From contig DEKZ01000454.1 in the NCBI GenBank assembly GCA_002354135.1, positions 1-14,819 of the forward strand: DNA of 14,819 bases, in the 5' to 3' direction. The translations under genes were made by a program, and so were the position numbers. Under the pieces are notes generated by a model. It was not told the origin of the DNA, did no database searches, and was given only the letters and a program-made list of their open reading frames with translations. Below are positions 1 to 7,488 of the stretch, one piece after another. The stretch comes from Massilia sp. UBA2709. Its GTDB lineage: Bacteria > Pseudomonadota > Gammaproteobacteria > Burkholderiales > Burkholderiaceae_D. Positions within the stretch are counted from its first letter, which is position 1, and each line of letters opens with the position of its first letter.

Positions 1-50
1 CTCGGTTTGCTCAACAAAGCCGCTGCGCTGCCATCGCCCCGCCCTGCGAA

Positions 51-938
51 TCAGGACTTTGCCGGCGCCGATTGAAGCGAGAAATGACCCAGGAACAGGG
101 AACCGATCATGGACGAAAAAGCCGTCACCAGGAAAAAGCAACTTGATGCGATCACGCCGTAGGTGGGGTCGAGCTGAAACAGGTGCACGCCAAATAAAAA
201 TGTCGCTTCCCGTATGCCCAGCCCACCGACGCTCAGCGGCAGCACGGCAGCGACTGACGACACCAGGAATATCGCCAGATAAGCGAGGTAATGCAAGGCA
301 GGCGTGCCCATATAAAGGAGCAGCATCCCCATGCATAGTAATTGCAGGCATTGCACGGCGAGTCCAAGGGCAAACACGCCGGCAAGCCCTTGCACGTCGA
401 GCTTGACCAACCATTGGTGGCCGAATACGAATGCGGCGATCACGGCAACGGCCAATGCAAGCGTGAACACGAAGGCGGTCGATGCGTCCCAGGGCAGCGG
501 CAGCATGGGCAGGAACAGGCACAAGATGAACAGGAGGGCAAGGATGCCGCTGACGCGGTCGGCCAATGTGGTCGTGACGAGTGCGCGCAACGGCAAGGCA
601 TGGCGGCGGTGCAGCACCAGGATTTTATAGGCATCGCCACCGATTCCGCCTGGCAAAAACAGGTTCAAGAACATGCCTGCATAATACAAACGCAGGTTTT
701 CGCCTTCGCTTATCTGTATACCTGCATGGCGCTGATACCTGTTCAGCCTCAGCGCACCGACAATCTTCGATAGATTGAATGCGATGAAGGCGGCGACCAG
801 CATCGGCGAGCGCTGCGGATGAAACGCCAGGCTTTCCACCTGGCCGAGGTCGAGATGGCGAAAGACGAAAACGATCAGGCAGGCCGATATCAGCACCTGC
901 ACCATTGCTTTCCATGTCTTGCCGACGTGCTTAGACAC
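51..938 (-). CDS. Flippase-like integral membrane protein (lysylphosphatidylglycerol synthase TM-domain family)
   Basis: A very hydrophobic protein of about 295 residues with roughly eight predicted membrane segments. It carries the family's glycine-rich signatures NLFLPGGIGGDAYK in the first half and PLSVGGLGIREA near the C-terminus, plus a DRxSG motif between them. These belong to the LPG_synthase_TM/UPF0104 group, some members of which are thought to move or modify lipids across the inner membrane. I chose the GTG at 938: it overlaps the stop of the upstream glycosyltransferase by 8 bases (GTGTCTAA), as expected for translational coupling. An ATG at 905 (just before VQVLIS) is a credible alternative, while the ATG at 1010 would overlap the neighbour by 80 bases and adds a basic, non-conserved stretch. 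It is last in a five-gene sugar-transfer operon, so a job in flipping a lipid-linked sugar is reasonable, but that is inference. Confidence 0.82.
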   Translation of the reverse strand: MSKHVGKTWKAMVQVLISACLIVFVFRHLDLGQVESLAFHPQRSPMLVAAFIAFNLSKIVGALRLNRYQRHAGIQISEGENLRLYYAGMFLNLFLPGGIGGDAYKILVLHRRHALPLRALVTTTLADRVSGILALLFILCLFLPMLPLPWDASTAFVFTLALAVAVIAAFVFGHQWLVKLDVQGLAGVFALGLAVQCLQLLCMGMLLLYMGTPALHYLAYLAIFLVSSVAAVLPLSVGGLGIREATFLFGVHLFQLDPTYGVIASSCFFLVTAFSSMIGSLFLGHFSLQSAPAKS

Positions 939-1860
939 CGATGTGTTTCTTGATCTGGTAAGGCTTCTTGTTCTGGGATTCGTAATACGTCCGCATGATG
1001 AGATCCGCAACGAAGCCGGTGGTAATCAGCTGGATGCCCGCCACTGTCAGCAAGAGGCCAAGAAATAGCAGCGGCCGCCCCGCGCTTTTCGCGCCCATGA
1101 GCTTGTCGAACAATACATAGGCGTTCAGGAGGCAGCCCGTGAAAAACGACACGATCCCGGCGGTGCCGAACAGATGCATGGGGCGCTGCCCATACCTGCG
1201 AATGAACACCATGAGCATCAGATCGCTGGCCACCTTCAGCGTGCGGTTGATGCCGTACTTGGACACACCGGCATGGCGCGCATGGTGCCGCACCTGCATT
1301 TCCGTCATCCTGGCGCCATACATCGTGGCCAGCACCGGCACATACCGGTGCAGTTCGCCATACAGCCCCAGGTTCTTGGCGACGTCGCGCTTGAACAGCT
1401 TCAGCGTGCAGCCGTAATCGCTGATATGGACGCCGGTCACGCGCCGAATCAGCCAATTGGCCAGCTTGCTCGGCAGCCTGCGCAGCAGGAAGCCGTCCTT
1501 GCGCCTGGCGCGGATGCCGGCAACGACGTCCCAGTCGCCTTCGCGCATGCGCTCCATCATGAGCGGGATATCGTGCGGATCGTTTTGCAGGTCGCCATCC
1601 AGCATGACGATCAGCTCGCCCTGCGCGGCATCGATGCCCGCAGCCATGGCCGTGGTCTGGCCGTAGTTACGATTCAGTACCAGGACACGGGTCTGTGGCG
1701 TGGCAAAGCGTTCTATTTCCGCCACGGTGGCGTCAACCGAGCCGTCGTCCACGAAGATGAGCTCATGCTCTATCCCGGCAAGCGCCTCGGCAATACGCGC
1801 AATCAGGGGCGCAATATTGCCCTGCTCGTTCATGACTGGCACAACAACCGACAATCGCAT
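931..1860 (-). CDS. GT2 polyprenyl-phosphate glycosyltransferase (ArnC/RgtE/DPM1-like)
   Basis: A 309-residue family 2 glycosyltransferase. The GT-A nucleotide-sugar site is intact: VVPVMNE at the N-terminus, VDDGS at residues 37-41, NRNYGQT at about 63-69 and DGDLQNDP at 88-95 (metal-binding DxD). YGCTLKLFKRDV and GVSKYG further on are typical of enzymes that load sugars onto polyprenyl phosphate. Two membrane segments follow, at roughly 228-250 and 268-290, then a basic cytoplasmic tail, as in ArnC, RgtE and GtrB. It presumably transfers a sugar from a UDP donor to undecaprenyl (or similar) phosphate on the cytoplasmic face. The ATG at 1860 abuts the stop of the preceding GT39 gene (TAAATG). 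Since the operon makes UDP-galacturonate, the substrate is probably galacturonate as with rhizobial RgtE; the sequence alone does not fix this. Confidence 0.9.
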   Translation of the reverse strand: MRLSVVVPVMNEQGNIAPLIARIAEALAGIEHELIFVDDGSVDATVAEIERFATPQTRVLVLNRNYGQTTAMAAGIDAAQGELIVMLDGDLQNDPHDIPLMMERMREGDWDVVAGIRARRKDGFLLRRLPSKLANWLIRRVTGVHISDYGCTLKLFKRDVAKNLGLYGELHRYVPVLATMYGARMTEMQVRHHARHAGVSKYGINRTLKVASDLMLMVFIRRYGQRPMHLFGTAGIVSFFTGCLLNAYVLFDKLMGAKSAGRPLLFLGLLLTVAGIQLITTGFVADLIMRTYYESQNKKPYQIKKHIGV

Positions 1861-3366
1861 TTACTCGTCCTTTATCGCGACCAGCGCGTAGTCGACCGCC
1901 ATGGCGCCTTGCCGGTCCTGCGGCTTGCCGACAGCGAGCCGTCCGCGCTGGCGGACCACGCTCGACGGATACGTCTTGAGAAAACTGACGAAGCGCTTGT
2001 CCGCTTGCTCGCCCGTGTCGATCAACAGGACCTCGCCATGGAGGGCGGGCCGGCTTTGCAACACCTTGGGCAGCAACAGCACCGTCCATGCCGGGTTGTG
2101 CAGATACAGGTTTCCCGCGGCCGTCAGCTCGCTGGCGACCAGGGTGCTCGCCTGGGGAAAACGCTGCATCATCCGGGCCGCCAATTCGCCAAAGGGTGCG
2201 CGGGTGTTCTTGCCAAGATGGGCGCGTGCCGACAAGCCCGCCAGGATGAGGATGGCGAACACGCCCGCCACCCACAATATGCTGCGACGAACCGTGCTTT
2301 GCGCGAGCGATGGAAAGACGGCGAAGAATGCAAGCGGCAACAGGAACAGGATCGGCTGCATCCAGCGGGCCTTGACCTTGACGAGCTCGCCGCTCAGCAC
2401 CAGCGCCGCGACGCATGCGAACGCCGTCAGATAAAACCAGAGGAAAAACCGGGCCTGGGGGCTATCGAGCCTGGCCTGTGTTTCGTCCCGGTGCCGCCAC
2501 CAGATCCAGCCGTACACGATCCAGAGTGGCGTGGCAAACAGGAAGCTCGCGCCGGCCATGCTGCCAAGACCGCGCATCACCTTGCCGGCGTGGCTGCCTT
2601 CATGGACACGCATTTTCGCCAGCGTGGAGCGCGTTGCATCATCGAGGTGGTCGAGCAGCCACAGCCCATGCGGCGCAAGGACAAGCGCCAACACGGCCAG
2701 CGCGATCCAGGCCTCGCGTTGCCAGAATGCCTGCCGGTGTTCCCGCACCAGCAGGCTGGCCGCAAGCAGTCCAAGCACAAACACCGCAAAGTTGTATTTC
2801 GACTGCAGCCCGAGCCCGAGCAGCAGGCCGAAGAGCGCATAGCGCAGTTTGCCTTGACGCCGGAGCAGGCTGGCATAGCACCATAGCGTGAGCGCGGCCA
2901 TGCAGGTCGCCAGCACCGAGTGCGTCAGGTCGCGCTGCGATTCCCAGCCCAGCTGGGGAAACAGCAGGAGCGAGGCGGCGACAAGGATGGCGCTGCCGGT
3001 GCCGACGAAGAACCTGGCCGTGTAGTACATCGCCAGATAGGTGCAGAACAGCAGCAGGTTCTTCTGGAGAGACAGGGCAAACAGGTTGGTGCCGAACACG
3101 GAGAACATGAGCCATTGCAGCCAGGCGTATAGCGGCGGCTGGCTGCCATAGCCCAGCTGCAGCTGCTGCGACGCCAGAACGGCTTCCGCTTCGTCCAGGT
3201 CGAGCACGGCAGGCGATGTCACACGCAGCACAATTTGCAGCAGAAAGTAAGCCGCGAGCACGGCAAGAAACCGCGGAAAATGCGGGAAATCCCGGGATTC
3301 CGGAGAATGTGGAGAAAGCGCGCCTGCGCGTTGTCCGCAAGCCGACCCGATGCCATCGTTTCGCAT
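1861..3366 (-). CDS. GT39/ArnT-like membrane glycosyltransferase (lipid-linked sugar donor)
   Basis: A 501-residue polytopic protein of the dolichyl-phosphate-mannose mannosyltransferase-like (PMT, GT39/GT83) superfamily. A first membrane segment at about 31-49 is followed by the periplasmic acidic motif LDLDEAE (residues 55-61), which supplies the catalytic Asp/Glu in GT-C enzymes, and by SQPPLYAWLQ at about 75-84, the equivalent of the HPPL/PPLYYWL motif of ArnT and RgtA-D. Around ten more hydrophobic stretches follow, then a soluble C-terminal region of about 120 residues. It would use a polyprenyl-phosphate sugar and transfer it to lipid A, core or another surface acceptor in the periplasm. 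The ATG at 3366 lies 2 bases after the epimerase stop and gives a normal N-terminus; extending to 3465 would overlap the epimerase by about 100 bases. Confidence 0.87.
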   Translation of the reverse strand: MRNDGIGSACGQRAGALSPHSPESRDFPHFPRFLAVLAAYFLLQIVLRVTSPAVLDLDEAEAVLASQQLQLGYGSQPPLYAWLQWLMFSVFGTNLFALSLQKNLLLFCTYLAMYYTARFFVGTGSAILVAASLLLFPQLGWESQRDLTHSVLATCMAALTLWCYASLLRRQGKLRYALFGLLLGLGLQSKYNFAVFVLGLLAASLLVREHRQAFWQREAWIALAVLALVLAPHGLWLLDHLDDATRSTLAKMRVHEGSHAGKVMRGLGSMAGASFLFATPLWIVYGWIWWRHRDETQARLDSPQARFFLWFYLTAFACVAALVLSGELVKVKARWMQPILFLLPLAFFAVFPSLAQSTVRRSILWVAGVFAILILAGLSARAHLGKNTRAPFGELAARMMQRFPQASTLVASELTAAGNLYLHNPAWTVLLLPKVLQSRPALHGEVLLIDTGEQADKRFVSFLKTYPSSVVRQRGRLAVGKPQDRQGAMAVDYALVAIKDE

Positions 3367-3368
3367 GG

Positions 3369-4382
3369 CTAGCTGGTCTTGTCGTGGGCCAGCCAGGCGA
3401 CCAGCCACTCGCGGAAGCGGCGCAGCCCATCCTGGAGCGGTGTGGCCGGCGCGAACCCGACCCATTCGCGCAGCTTGCCGGTATCGGCATACGTCACCGG
3501 CACGTCACCCGGCTGCATCGGCAGGAATGCGATCCTGGCGCGGACCCCGAGCACGTCCTCGAGGGCCGCGATGAAATCCAGCACCCGGACCGGCCGATGA
3601 TTGCCGATGTTGAACACCAGGTGCGGCGCAGCGCCACCGCTGGCGTCGGGCGGTTTCGCCAGCACGCGGACAACTCCCTCGACGATGTCGTCGACATAGG
3701 TGAAGTCCCGCTCCAGTGCGCCTTGCGCGAATACGGGAATGGTCTCGCCCTTGAGCATCCTCTGCGCGAAGCTGAAATACGCCATGTCCGGCCGGCCCCA
3801 GGGGCCGTACACGGTAAAGAAGCGCAGGCCGGTGGCTGCCAGGCCAAACAGGTGGCTATAGGAATGCGCCAATTCCTCGTTCGCCTTCTTGGTCGCCGCA
3901 TAGAAGGAAACGGGCGCATCGGTCCTGTCGTCCTCCTTGAAAGGCACGTCCTGGCTGGCTCCGTAGACGCTGCTGCTGCTTGCATAGACCAGGTGGAGTG
4001 GCATGCAATGCCGGCAGGCTTCCAGGACGTTGGCGAACGCAACCAGGTTCGATTGCACGTAAGCGTGAGGATTCTCGATTGAATACCGCACGCCGGCCTG
4101 CGCCGCCAGGTGCACGACATAGGCAGGTCGAACGCGTTCGAACAGGCGCCCGACCTGCAGCGCATCCGCCAGCTCCACGGCTTCGCAACGGATGCCATGC
4201 GGCGCAAGCAAGGCCTTGACGCGCCCATGTTTCAGGTCCAGCGCGGAAGGCCCCGTAAAGTTGTCGCATGCTGCAACGTCCAAGCCCATGCGGGCAAGAC
4301 GCGAGGCAACGGAACTGCCGATGAAACCGGCTGCACCGGTGACCAGAACAGGCGCATTGGTGGGGAAATGAGCGGCGGTCAT
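3369..4382 (-). CDS. UDP-glucuronate 4-epimerase (NAD-dependent, extended SDR)
   Basis: A 337-residue extended short-chain dehydrogenase/reductase. The NAD-binding glycine motif GAAGFIG is at residues 16-22, ASSSSVYG at about 134-141 supplies the catalytic Ser, and YAATK places Tyr161 and Lys165 as the catalytic pair. The stretch FTVYGPWGRPDMA at 189-201 is characteristic of UDP-glucuronate 4-epimerases (LpsL/GAE type), rather than UDP-glucose 4-epimerases or dTDP-glucose dehydratases. The reaction is UDP-GlcA to UDP-GalA in the cytoplasm. The ATG at 4382 overlaps the ugd stop by four bases (ATGA), so this start is well supported and links the enzyme directly to its substrate supplier. The same frame stays open well upstream inside ugd, but that part is a shadow of ugd coding sequence. 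Confidence 0.9.
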   Translation of the reverse strand: MTAAHFPTNAPVLVTGAAGFIGSSVASRLARMGLDVAACDNFTGPSALDLKHGRVKALLAPHGIRCEAVELADALQVGRLFERVRPAYVVHLAAQAGVRYSIENPHAYVQSNLVAFANVLEACRHCMPLHLVYASSSSVYGASQDVPFKEDDRTDAPVSFYAATKKANEELAHSYSHLFGLAATGLRFFTVYGPWGRPDMAYFSFAQRMLKGETIPVFAQGALERDFTYVDDIVEGVVRVLAKPPDASGGAAPHLVFNIGNHRPVRVLDFIAALEDVLGVRARIAFLPMQPGDVPVTYADTGKLREWVGFAPATPLQDGLRRFREWLVAWLAHDKTS

Positions 4383-5746
4383 TGCTGCCCCACCGGCAGG
4401 GGCCGGCCGATACCGTGGTACGCCAGCCCGAACGAAGCGACAAACTCCGGATCGTAGAGATTCCTGCCGTCGAAGATGGCCTTGTGCCGGAGCGTGGCGG
4501 CCAGAAAGCTGAAATCGGGCGAGCGGAACTCTTTCCACTCCGTCGCAATGGCAAGCACGTCGGCGCCTTCCACGGCCGCCGCCGCGGAATTCGCCAGCCC
4601 GAGCAGTTCCCGGCACCGTGCTTCGCCGTGCTCCCTGACCAGGGCGTGTCTTGCCCCGTTGGCGGCAACGGGATCGTAAGCCTGCACGCGGCAGTTCGCC
4701 GCAAACAGTTCCGATATCAGCGCCAGGCTGGGCGCGCCGCGCACGTCGTCCGTATTCGGTTTGAAAGACAGGCCCCAGAGCGCAATGGTTTTTCCCGCCA
4801 GCTGGGCAAGGCCGTCGAAGAACCGGGTGATTTTCTTGAACAGGACCGTCTTTTGCGAGGCGTTCACCCCTTCGATGGCATCGAGGATGCGCAGGCGCTG
4901 TCCATGGTCGGCCGATGTTTTCAGCAGCGCGCTGATATCCTTGGGGAAGCAGGATCCGCCGTAGCCCAGGCCGGCATACAGGAAGTCCGGACCGATGCGC
5001 GGGTCGGAGCCGATGCCACGCCGCACCTGCTCGATGTCGGCACCCAGGCGCTCGACCAGGTTGGCGAGTTCGTTCATGAAGCTGATGCGCGTCGCCAGCA
5101 TGGCGTTGGCGCCGTATTTCGTCAGCTCGGCGCTGCGCACATCCATTTCGACCAGCTTTTCGTGATTGCGGCTGAATGGCGCATAGAGATGGCGCATGAT
5201 CCGCGTTGCCTGTGGGCTGGCACTGCCGACGACGATCCGGTCCGGGCGCATGAAATCCTCGATCGCAGCCCCTTCTTTCAGGAATTCCGGATTGCTGACA
5301 ACGGAAAAGTCGATGCGAACGCCTCGTGCGGCAAGTTCGTCGGCGACCACGCTTTTCACCCGGTCCGCAGTGCCGACCGGGGTGGTCGATTTGTTGACCA
5401 GGATGGCCGGCCTTTGCATCCGCTGGCCGATGCTGCGCGCCGCCGCAAGAATATGGCTGAGATCGGCGCTGCCATCGTCGTCCGGCGGCGTGCCCACGCA
5501 CAGGAAAATGACGTCGGCGTGCGCGACTGCTTCATCGTAGCTGGTGGTGAAACGCATTCTTCCGGCCGCCATGTTCTGCGCGACCAGGGTATCGAGGCCG
5601 GGCTCGAAGATCGGAAGCCGGCCCGCATCGAGCATCGCGATCTTTCGTTCGTCGACGTCGAGGCATAACACCGTATTGCCCACATCGGCGAAGCAGGCGC
5701 CGGACACCAGTCCGACATAGCCCGTGCCTATCATTGTTATCTTCAT
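4379..5746 (-). CDS. ugd: UDP-glucose 6-dehydrogenase
   Basis: A 455-residue enzyme that oxidises UDP-glucose to UDP-glucuronate with two NAD+. The N-terminal Rossmann motif GTGYVGLVSGACFA starts at residue 7. GTPPDDDG (85-92), NKSTTPVGTAD (118-128) and NPEFLKEGAA (152-161) are family motifs. Lys210 and Asn214 lie in ELTKYGAN, and the catalytic Cys266 is in GYGGSCFPKD (261-270). WGLSFKPNTDDVRG marks the UDP-binding C-terminal domain. Length is normal for the family. The ATG at 5746 gives the canonical MKITMIG beginning; no strong Shine-Dalgarno sequence is visible before it, and the frame stays open upstream to 5872, but those residues do not resemble the family. It is the first gene of the operon, so its promoter should lie within about 5750-6060; I could not place it confidently. 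Confidence 0.95.
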   Translation of the reverse strand: MKITMIGTGYVGLVSGACFADVGNTVLCLDVDERKIAMLDAGRLPIFEPGLDTLVAQNMAAGRMRFTTSYDEAVAHADVIFLCVGTPPDDDGSADLSHILAAARSIGQRMQRPAILVNKSTTPVGTADRVKSVVADELAARGVRIDFSVVSNPEFLKEGAAIEDFMRPDRIVVGSASPQATRIMRHLYAPFSRNHEKLVEMDVRSAELTKYGANAMLATRISFMNELANLVERLGADIEQVRRGIGSDPRIGPDFLYAGLGYGGSCFPKDISALLKTSADHGQRLRILDAIEGVNASQKTVLFKKITRFFDGLAQLAGKTIALWGLSFKPNTDDVRGAPSLALISELFAANCRVQAYDPVAANGARHALVREHGEARCRELLGLANSAAAAVEGADVLAIATEWKEFRSPDFSFLAATLRHKAIFDGRNLYDPEFVASFGLAYHGIGRPLPVGQQ

Positions 5747-6103
5747 GTGGTGTGCGAAACCAATAGACAACAAAACATGAACAACCTGGGGAAAGATGGC
5801 CTTCTCCGCGTCGGTTGCGCCCTTGCCGCGTGCAGCAATGCCGTCCCTGGGGCGCCGGACACCCGTGGACATACTTGATGATGCGGCAACGCATTGCAGC
5901 GGTTGCCGTCCTTATGGCTCAGTGTTCTGATCGTTTATGCACCGCGAAGTTCCTGACGAGCCAGGAAGCGGCGGCGCAGCGTGCGTGTGACCTTGCCAGC
6001 CGCGCCAGGCGGCCGCGCTCACGGCGAGCCCGAGGTGGCACGGGGAAAGGATGGGAGTGTCGTCCCGCGCCTGCCGGCGCGCGGGAGATCGAGAATAAAG
6101 TGC
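5747..6103. other. Gene-free stretch between ugd and rnpB
   Basis: About 357 bases without a convincing gene on either strand; short open frames here have no recognisable motif and no good ribosome binding site. It must hold the leader and promoter of the ugd operon (minus strand) and the end of rnpB transcription. Apart from the GC-rich hairpin at 6063-6086, I see no clear regulatory element. Confidence 0.6.
6063..6086 (-). terminator. GC-rich hairpin downstream of rnpB (possible terminator)
   Basis: Perfect 8-bp arms TCCCGCGC and GCGCGGGA separated by 8 bases lie about 18 bases beyond the rnpB 3' end, the right place for its transcription terminator. On the minus strand no run of T follows the hairpin, so it does not meet the usual intrinsic-terminator pattern and may only assist 3' processing or pausing. 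Confidence 0.35.
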
Positions 6104-6452
6104 AAAGCAGGCCGATAGGCCGGATTCTGTGTAGTGGTCTCCCTTGCGGGACGCCCCTATGACAGCCATTCCTCTAGGCGCCGAATTACTCCGGCGCTCA
6201 AGCTTCCTACCCGCACGCTCCGCGAGCAACATCAACGCGTGCCTATTTGGAATTGCTCCAGGTGGAGGTTACCGCGTTTCACCGTAACTTAATACGCTCG
6301 TCTCTGTGGCCCTATTCCTCGCCTTATACCCCCGGCTTGCGCCGGAAGGCTTTCGGCGGACGGCCGTTAACCGTCACCCCGCTCTGTGGAGTCCGGACCT
6401 TCCTCCCGCCGGCGCCTTGCGGCGCCAGCCAGCGACTGTCTGGCCTGCTTCA
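6104..6452 (-). ncRNA. rnpB: RNase P RNA component (bacterial type A), intact
   Basis: The catalytic RNA of RNase P, which removes 5' leaders from tRNA precursors. Read on the minus strand, the 5' end GAAGCAGGCC pairs with the 3' end GGCCUGCUUU. The conserved region GGAAGGTCCGGACTCC (CR-I) and the 3' partner ACAGAATCCGG (CR-V) that form core helix P4 are both present, as are GGTGAAACGCGGTAACC, the hairpin CTCCACCTGGAG and AAATAGGC. The hairpins GGCGCC-GCAA-GGCGCC and CCGGC-GCAA-GCCGG are perfect. About 349 nt is normal for a betaproteobacterial rnpB. The exact ends are set by the terminal pairing and may be off by a few bases. Several short open frames across this region are spurious. A truncated second copy lies just upstream. 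Confidence 0.95.
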
Positions 6453-6459
6453 CGGCATC

Positions 6460-6465
6460 ATTGTA
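6460..6465 (-). promoter_or_regulatory. Probable -10 box of the rnpB promoter
   Basis: TACAAT on the minus strand ends 7 bases before the inferred RNA 5' end, ideal for a sigma-70 -10 element. A -35 box is less clear: TTGAAG (6480-6485) gives a 14-base spacer and TTAGGT (6485-6490) gives 19. The same segment recurs as TACAGT at 6762-6767 in the truncated copy. Confidence 0.6.
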
Positions 6466-6521
6466 ACCGATGGCGGGTGCTTCAACCTAATGTGCGTCGT
6501 ATAGGATGACCTGGAGGCAAG

Positions 6522-6785
6522 CCGGCGAACAACATCGTCGGATGCCTGATTGGAATTGCTCCAAGTGGAGGTTGCCTCATTTCATCATACATAAACCGCT
6601 CGTCTCTGCGACTCTTTTCCTCGCCTTATGTTTCCGACTTACACCAGAAGGCTCTCAGCGGACGGGCGATGCCCGCTACCCTGCTCCGTAGCGTCACGAC
6701 CTTCCTTCCGCCGGCGTCTTGCGGCATCGGTCAGCGATTGTTTGGCCAAAGTCACGGTATCACTGTAATCGGTAGCGCTTGATAA
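6522..6785 (-). pseudogene. Truncated, diverged second copy of rnpB with promoter remnant
   Basis: Read on the minus strand this stretch aligns colinearly with the intact rnpB at an offset of 302-303 bases, with about one net indel over some 245 nt. The -10 region matches at 16 of 20 positions (6751-6770 against the stretch around 6449-6468), and the segment beginning AAGGCGAGG and ending GACGAGCG matches at 27 of 31. CTCCACxTGGAGCAATTCCAA is nearly unchanged. Similarity ends near 6522, at the base matching about 6221, so the last 117 or so nt, including the CR-V partner of helix P4, are absent. The CR-I core TCCGGACTCC has become TCGTGACGCT. It therefore cannot be a working RNase P RNA. It may still be transcribed, as a TACAGT -10-like box remains at 6762-6767. 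Some helices are preserved by paired changes (see findings), so a foreign origin or another RNA role is possible. Confidence 0.85.
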
Positions 6786-6936
6786 GGGCCCAGCCGGCTG
6801 TTTTAGATGAGACTTAAGTACAATGGGTCGGCTGCGATAGCAACGTAAACATGAACGTATAAAAATGTTCGAACGGATCGATCAGTCTTATCAGACCATG
6901 CATTCCTGAGTGAACAACCGTCCGTTAGCCGCCCTG
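6786..6936. other. AT-richer gene-free segment
   Basis: About 150 bases between the truncated rnpB copy and the DUF3592-like fragment. No open frame of note, no RNA gene recognised. It is visibly lower in GC than the flanking operons, and only weak, short inverted repeats were seen. Confidence 0.4.
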
Positions 6937-7206
6937 TCAAACACAATTACTGCACATTGATTTGACAGCAAAATTATGTTGAAGACTTTTCCACCCTTTT
7001 TTGAGTAAAGCAAGACCACTAACTAGCAGAGTTATCGCTACCGCCGGCAAAAAATAATCTAACCAGTCGAACGTACCAACATATACGATCGACATTTTAG
7101 GATCATCTGGGTCGTAACGAACTGAAAGTTTACCAGTCGACTGCAGATTTTTCAGTCGGGCAACGACAACCGCTCTATCGCCATCACACCCACTACTACC
7201 AATCAC
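6937..7206 (-). pseudogene. DUF3592-like membrane protein, N-terminally truncated
   Basis: An 89-codon frame from GTG 7206. The segment VRYDPDDPKMSIVYV followed by a single membrane helix (about residues 48-68, FLPAVAITLLVSGLALL) resembles the C-terminal half of DUF3592 proteins, where a YxPxxP-type motif precedes the last helix. The first membrane helix and N-terminal half of that family are missing. The codon before the GTG is the TGA that ends the adjacent TonB N-terminal fragment, and both lie in the same frame, so this is a remnant joined to the other gene at a rearrangement point rather than a complete gene. No function can be assigned. It could also be a short expressed protein starting at the GTG, but there is no clear ribosome binding site. 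Confidence 0.5.
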
Positions 7207-7209
7207 TCA

Positions 7210-7488
7210 CGTTGGATAGCCCGGCGATCTAATAGTTCGCAATTCTTTGACCTCTCCTTTTACGCTAATCAAAAGCCGCAGCGTTACCGTCCCCTGATGC
7301 TTCTTTTTGAATTCCTGTGCTGGATATGCCGGAGGAGCGCAGCTGCCAAACCTGATTGTATTCTGAGCGTTAGTCGAAACCTCGACTGGCATCCCACTGC
7401 TAATTTCATAAGCGCCAACCCATCCTGTAATGCTGGAAAGTAGCAGTACACTAATCGATGCGATGAATCTGCGATTGCTCATACGCAT
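7210..7488 (-). pseudogene. N-terminal half of a small TonB C-terminal-domain protein (inverted)
   Basis: The reading from ATG 7488 gives a signal peptide (MRMSNRRFIASISVLLLSSI, with cleavage probably near GAYEIS), then CAPPAYPAQEF and GTVTLRLLISVKGEVKELR, and ends RSPGYPT followed at once by TGA (7207-7209). This is the first half of a TonB_C domain (P-x-YP ... GxVxLxxxVxxxGxV ... SxGYP). In intact proteins GYP is followed by LDxAA and about 45 more residues. That missing half lies on the opposite strand, starting at 7517. Joining the two gives GYPT-LDNAV in frame and a 142-residue secreted protein, typical of stand-alone periplasmic TonB-domain proteins. An ATG at 7482 is an alternative start. 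The gene is almost certainly non-functional as it stands. Confidence 0.75.

Noticed and set aside
1174..2886. Long plus-strand open frame (about 570 codons) antisense to the GT2 and GT39 genes
   Set aside because: Rich in Gln, His and Arg with no motif; it is the expected shadow of GC-rich minus-strand coding sequence with clear family signatures.
4382..5668. Plus-strand open frame of about 428 codons antisense to ugd
   Set aside because: No recognisable domain; the opposite strand encodes an intact UDP-glucose dehydrogenase with all catalytic motifs.
6247..6691. Short plus-strand open frames across the rnpB region
   Set aside because: They lie inside the RNase P RNA gene and its copy; the related peptides they encode merely reflect the RNA duplication.
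6522..6785. Truncated rnpB copy as a recent direct-repeat attachment site of an integrated element
   Set aside because: The copies differ at many positions and no integrase lies nearby, so a recent att duplication does not fit; an ancient event remains possible.
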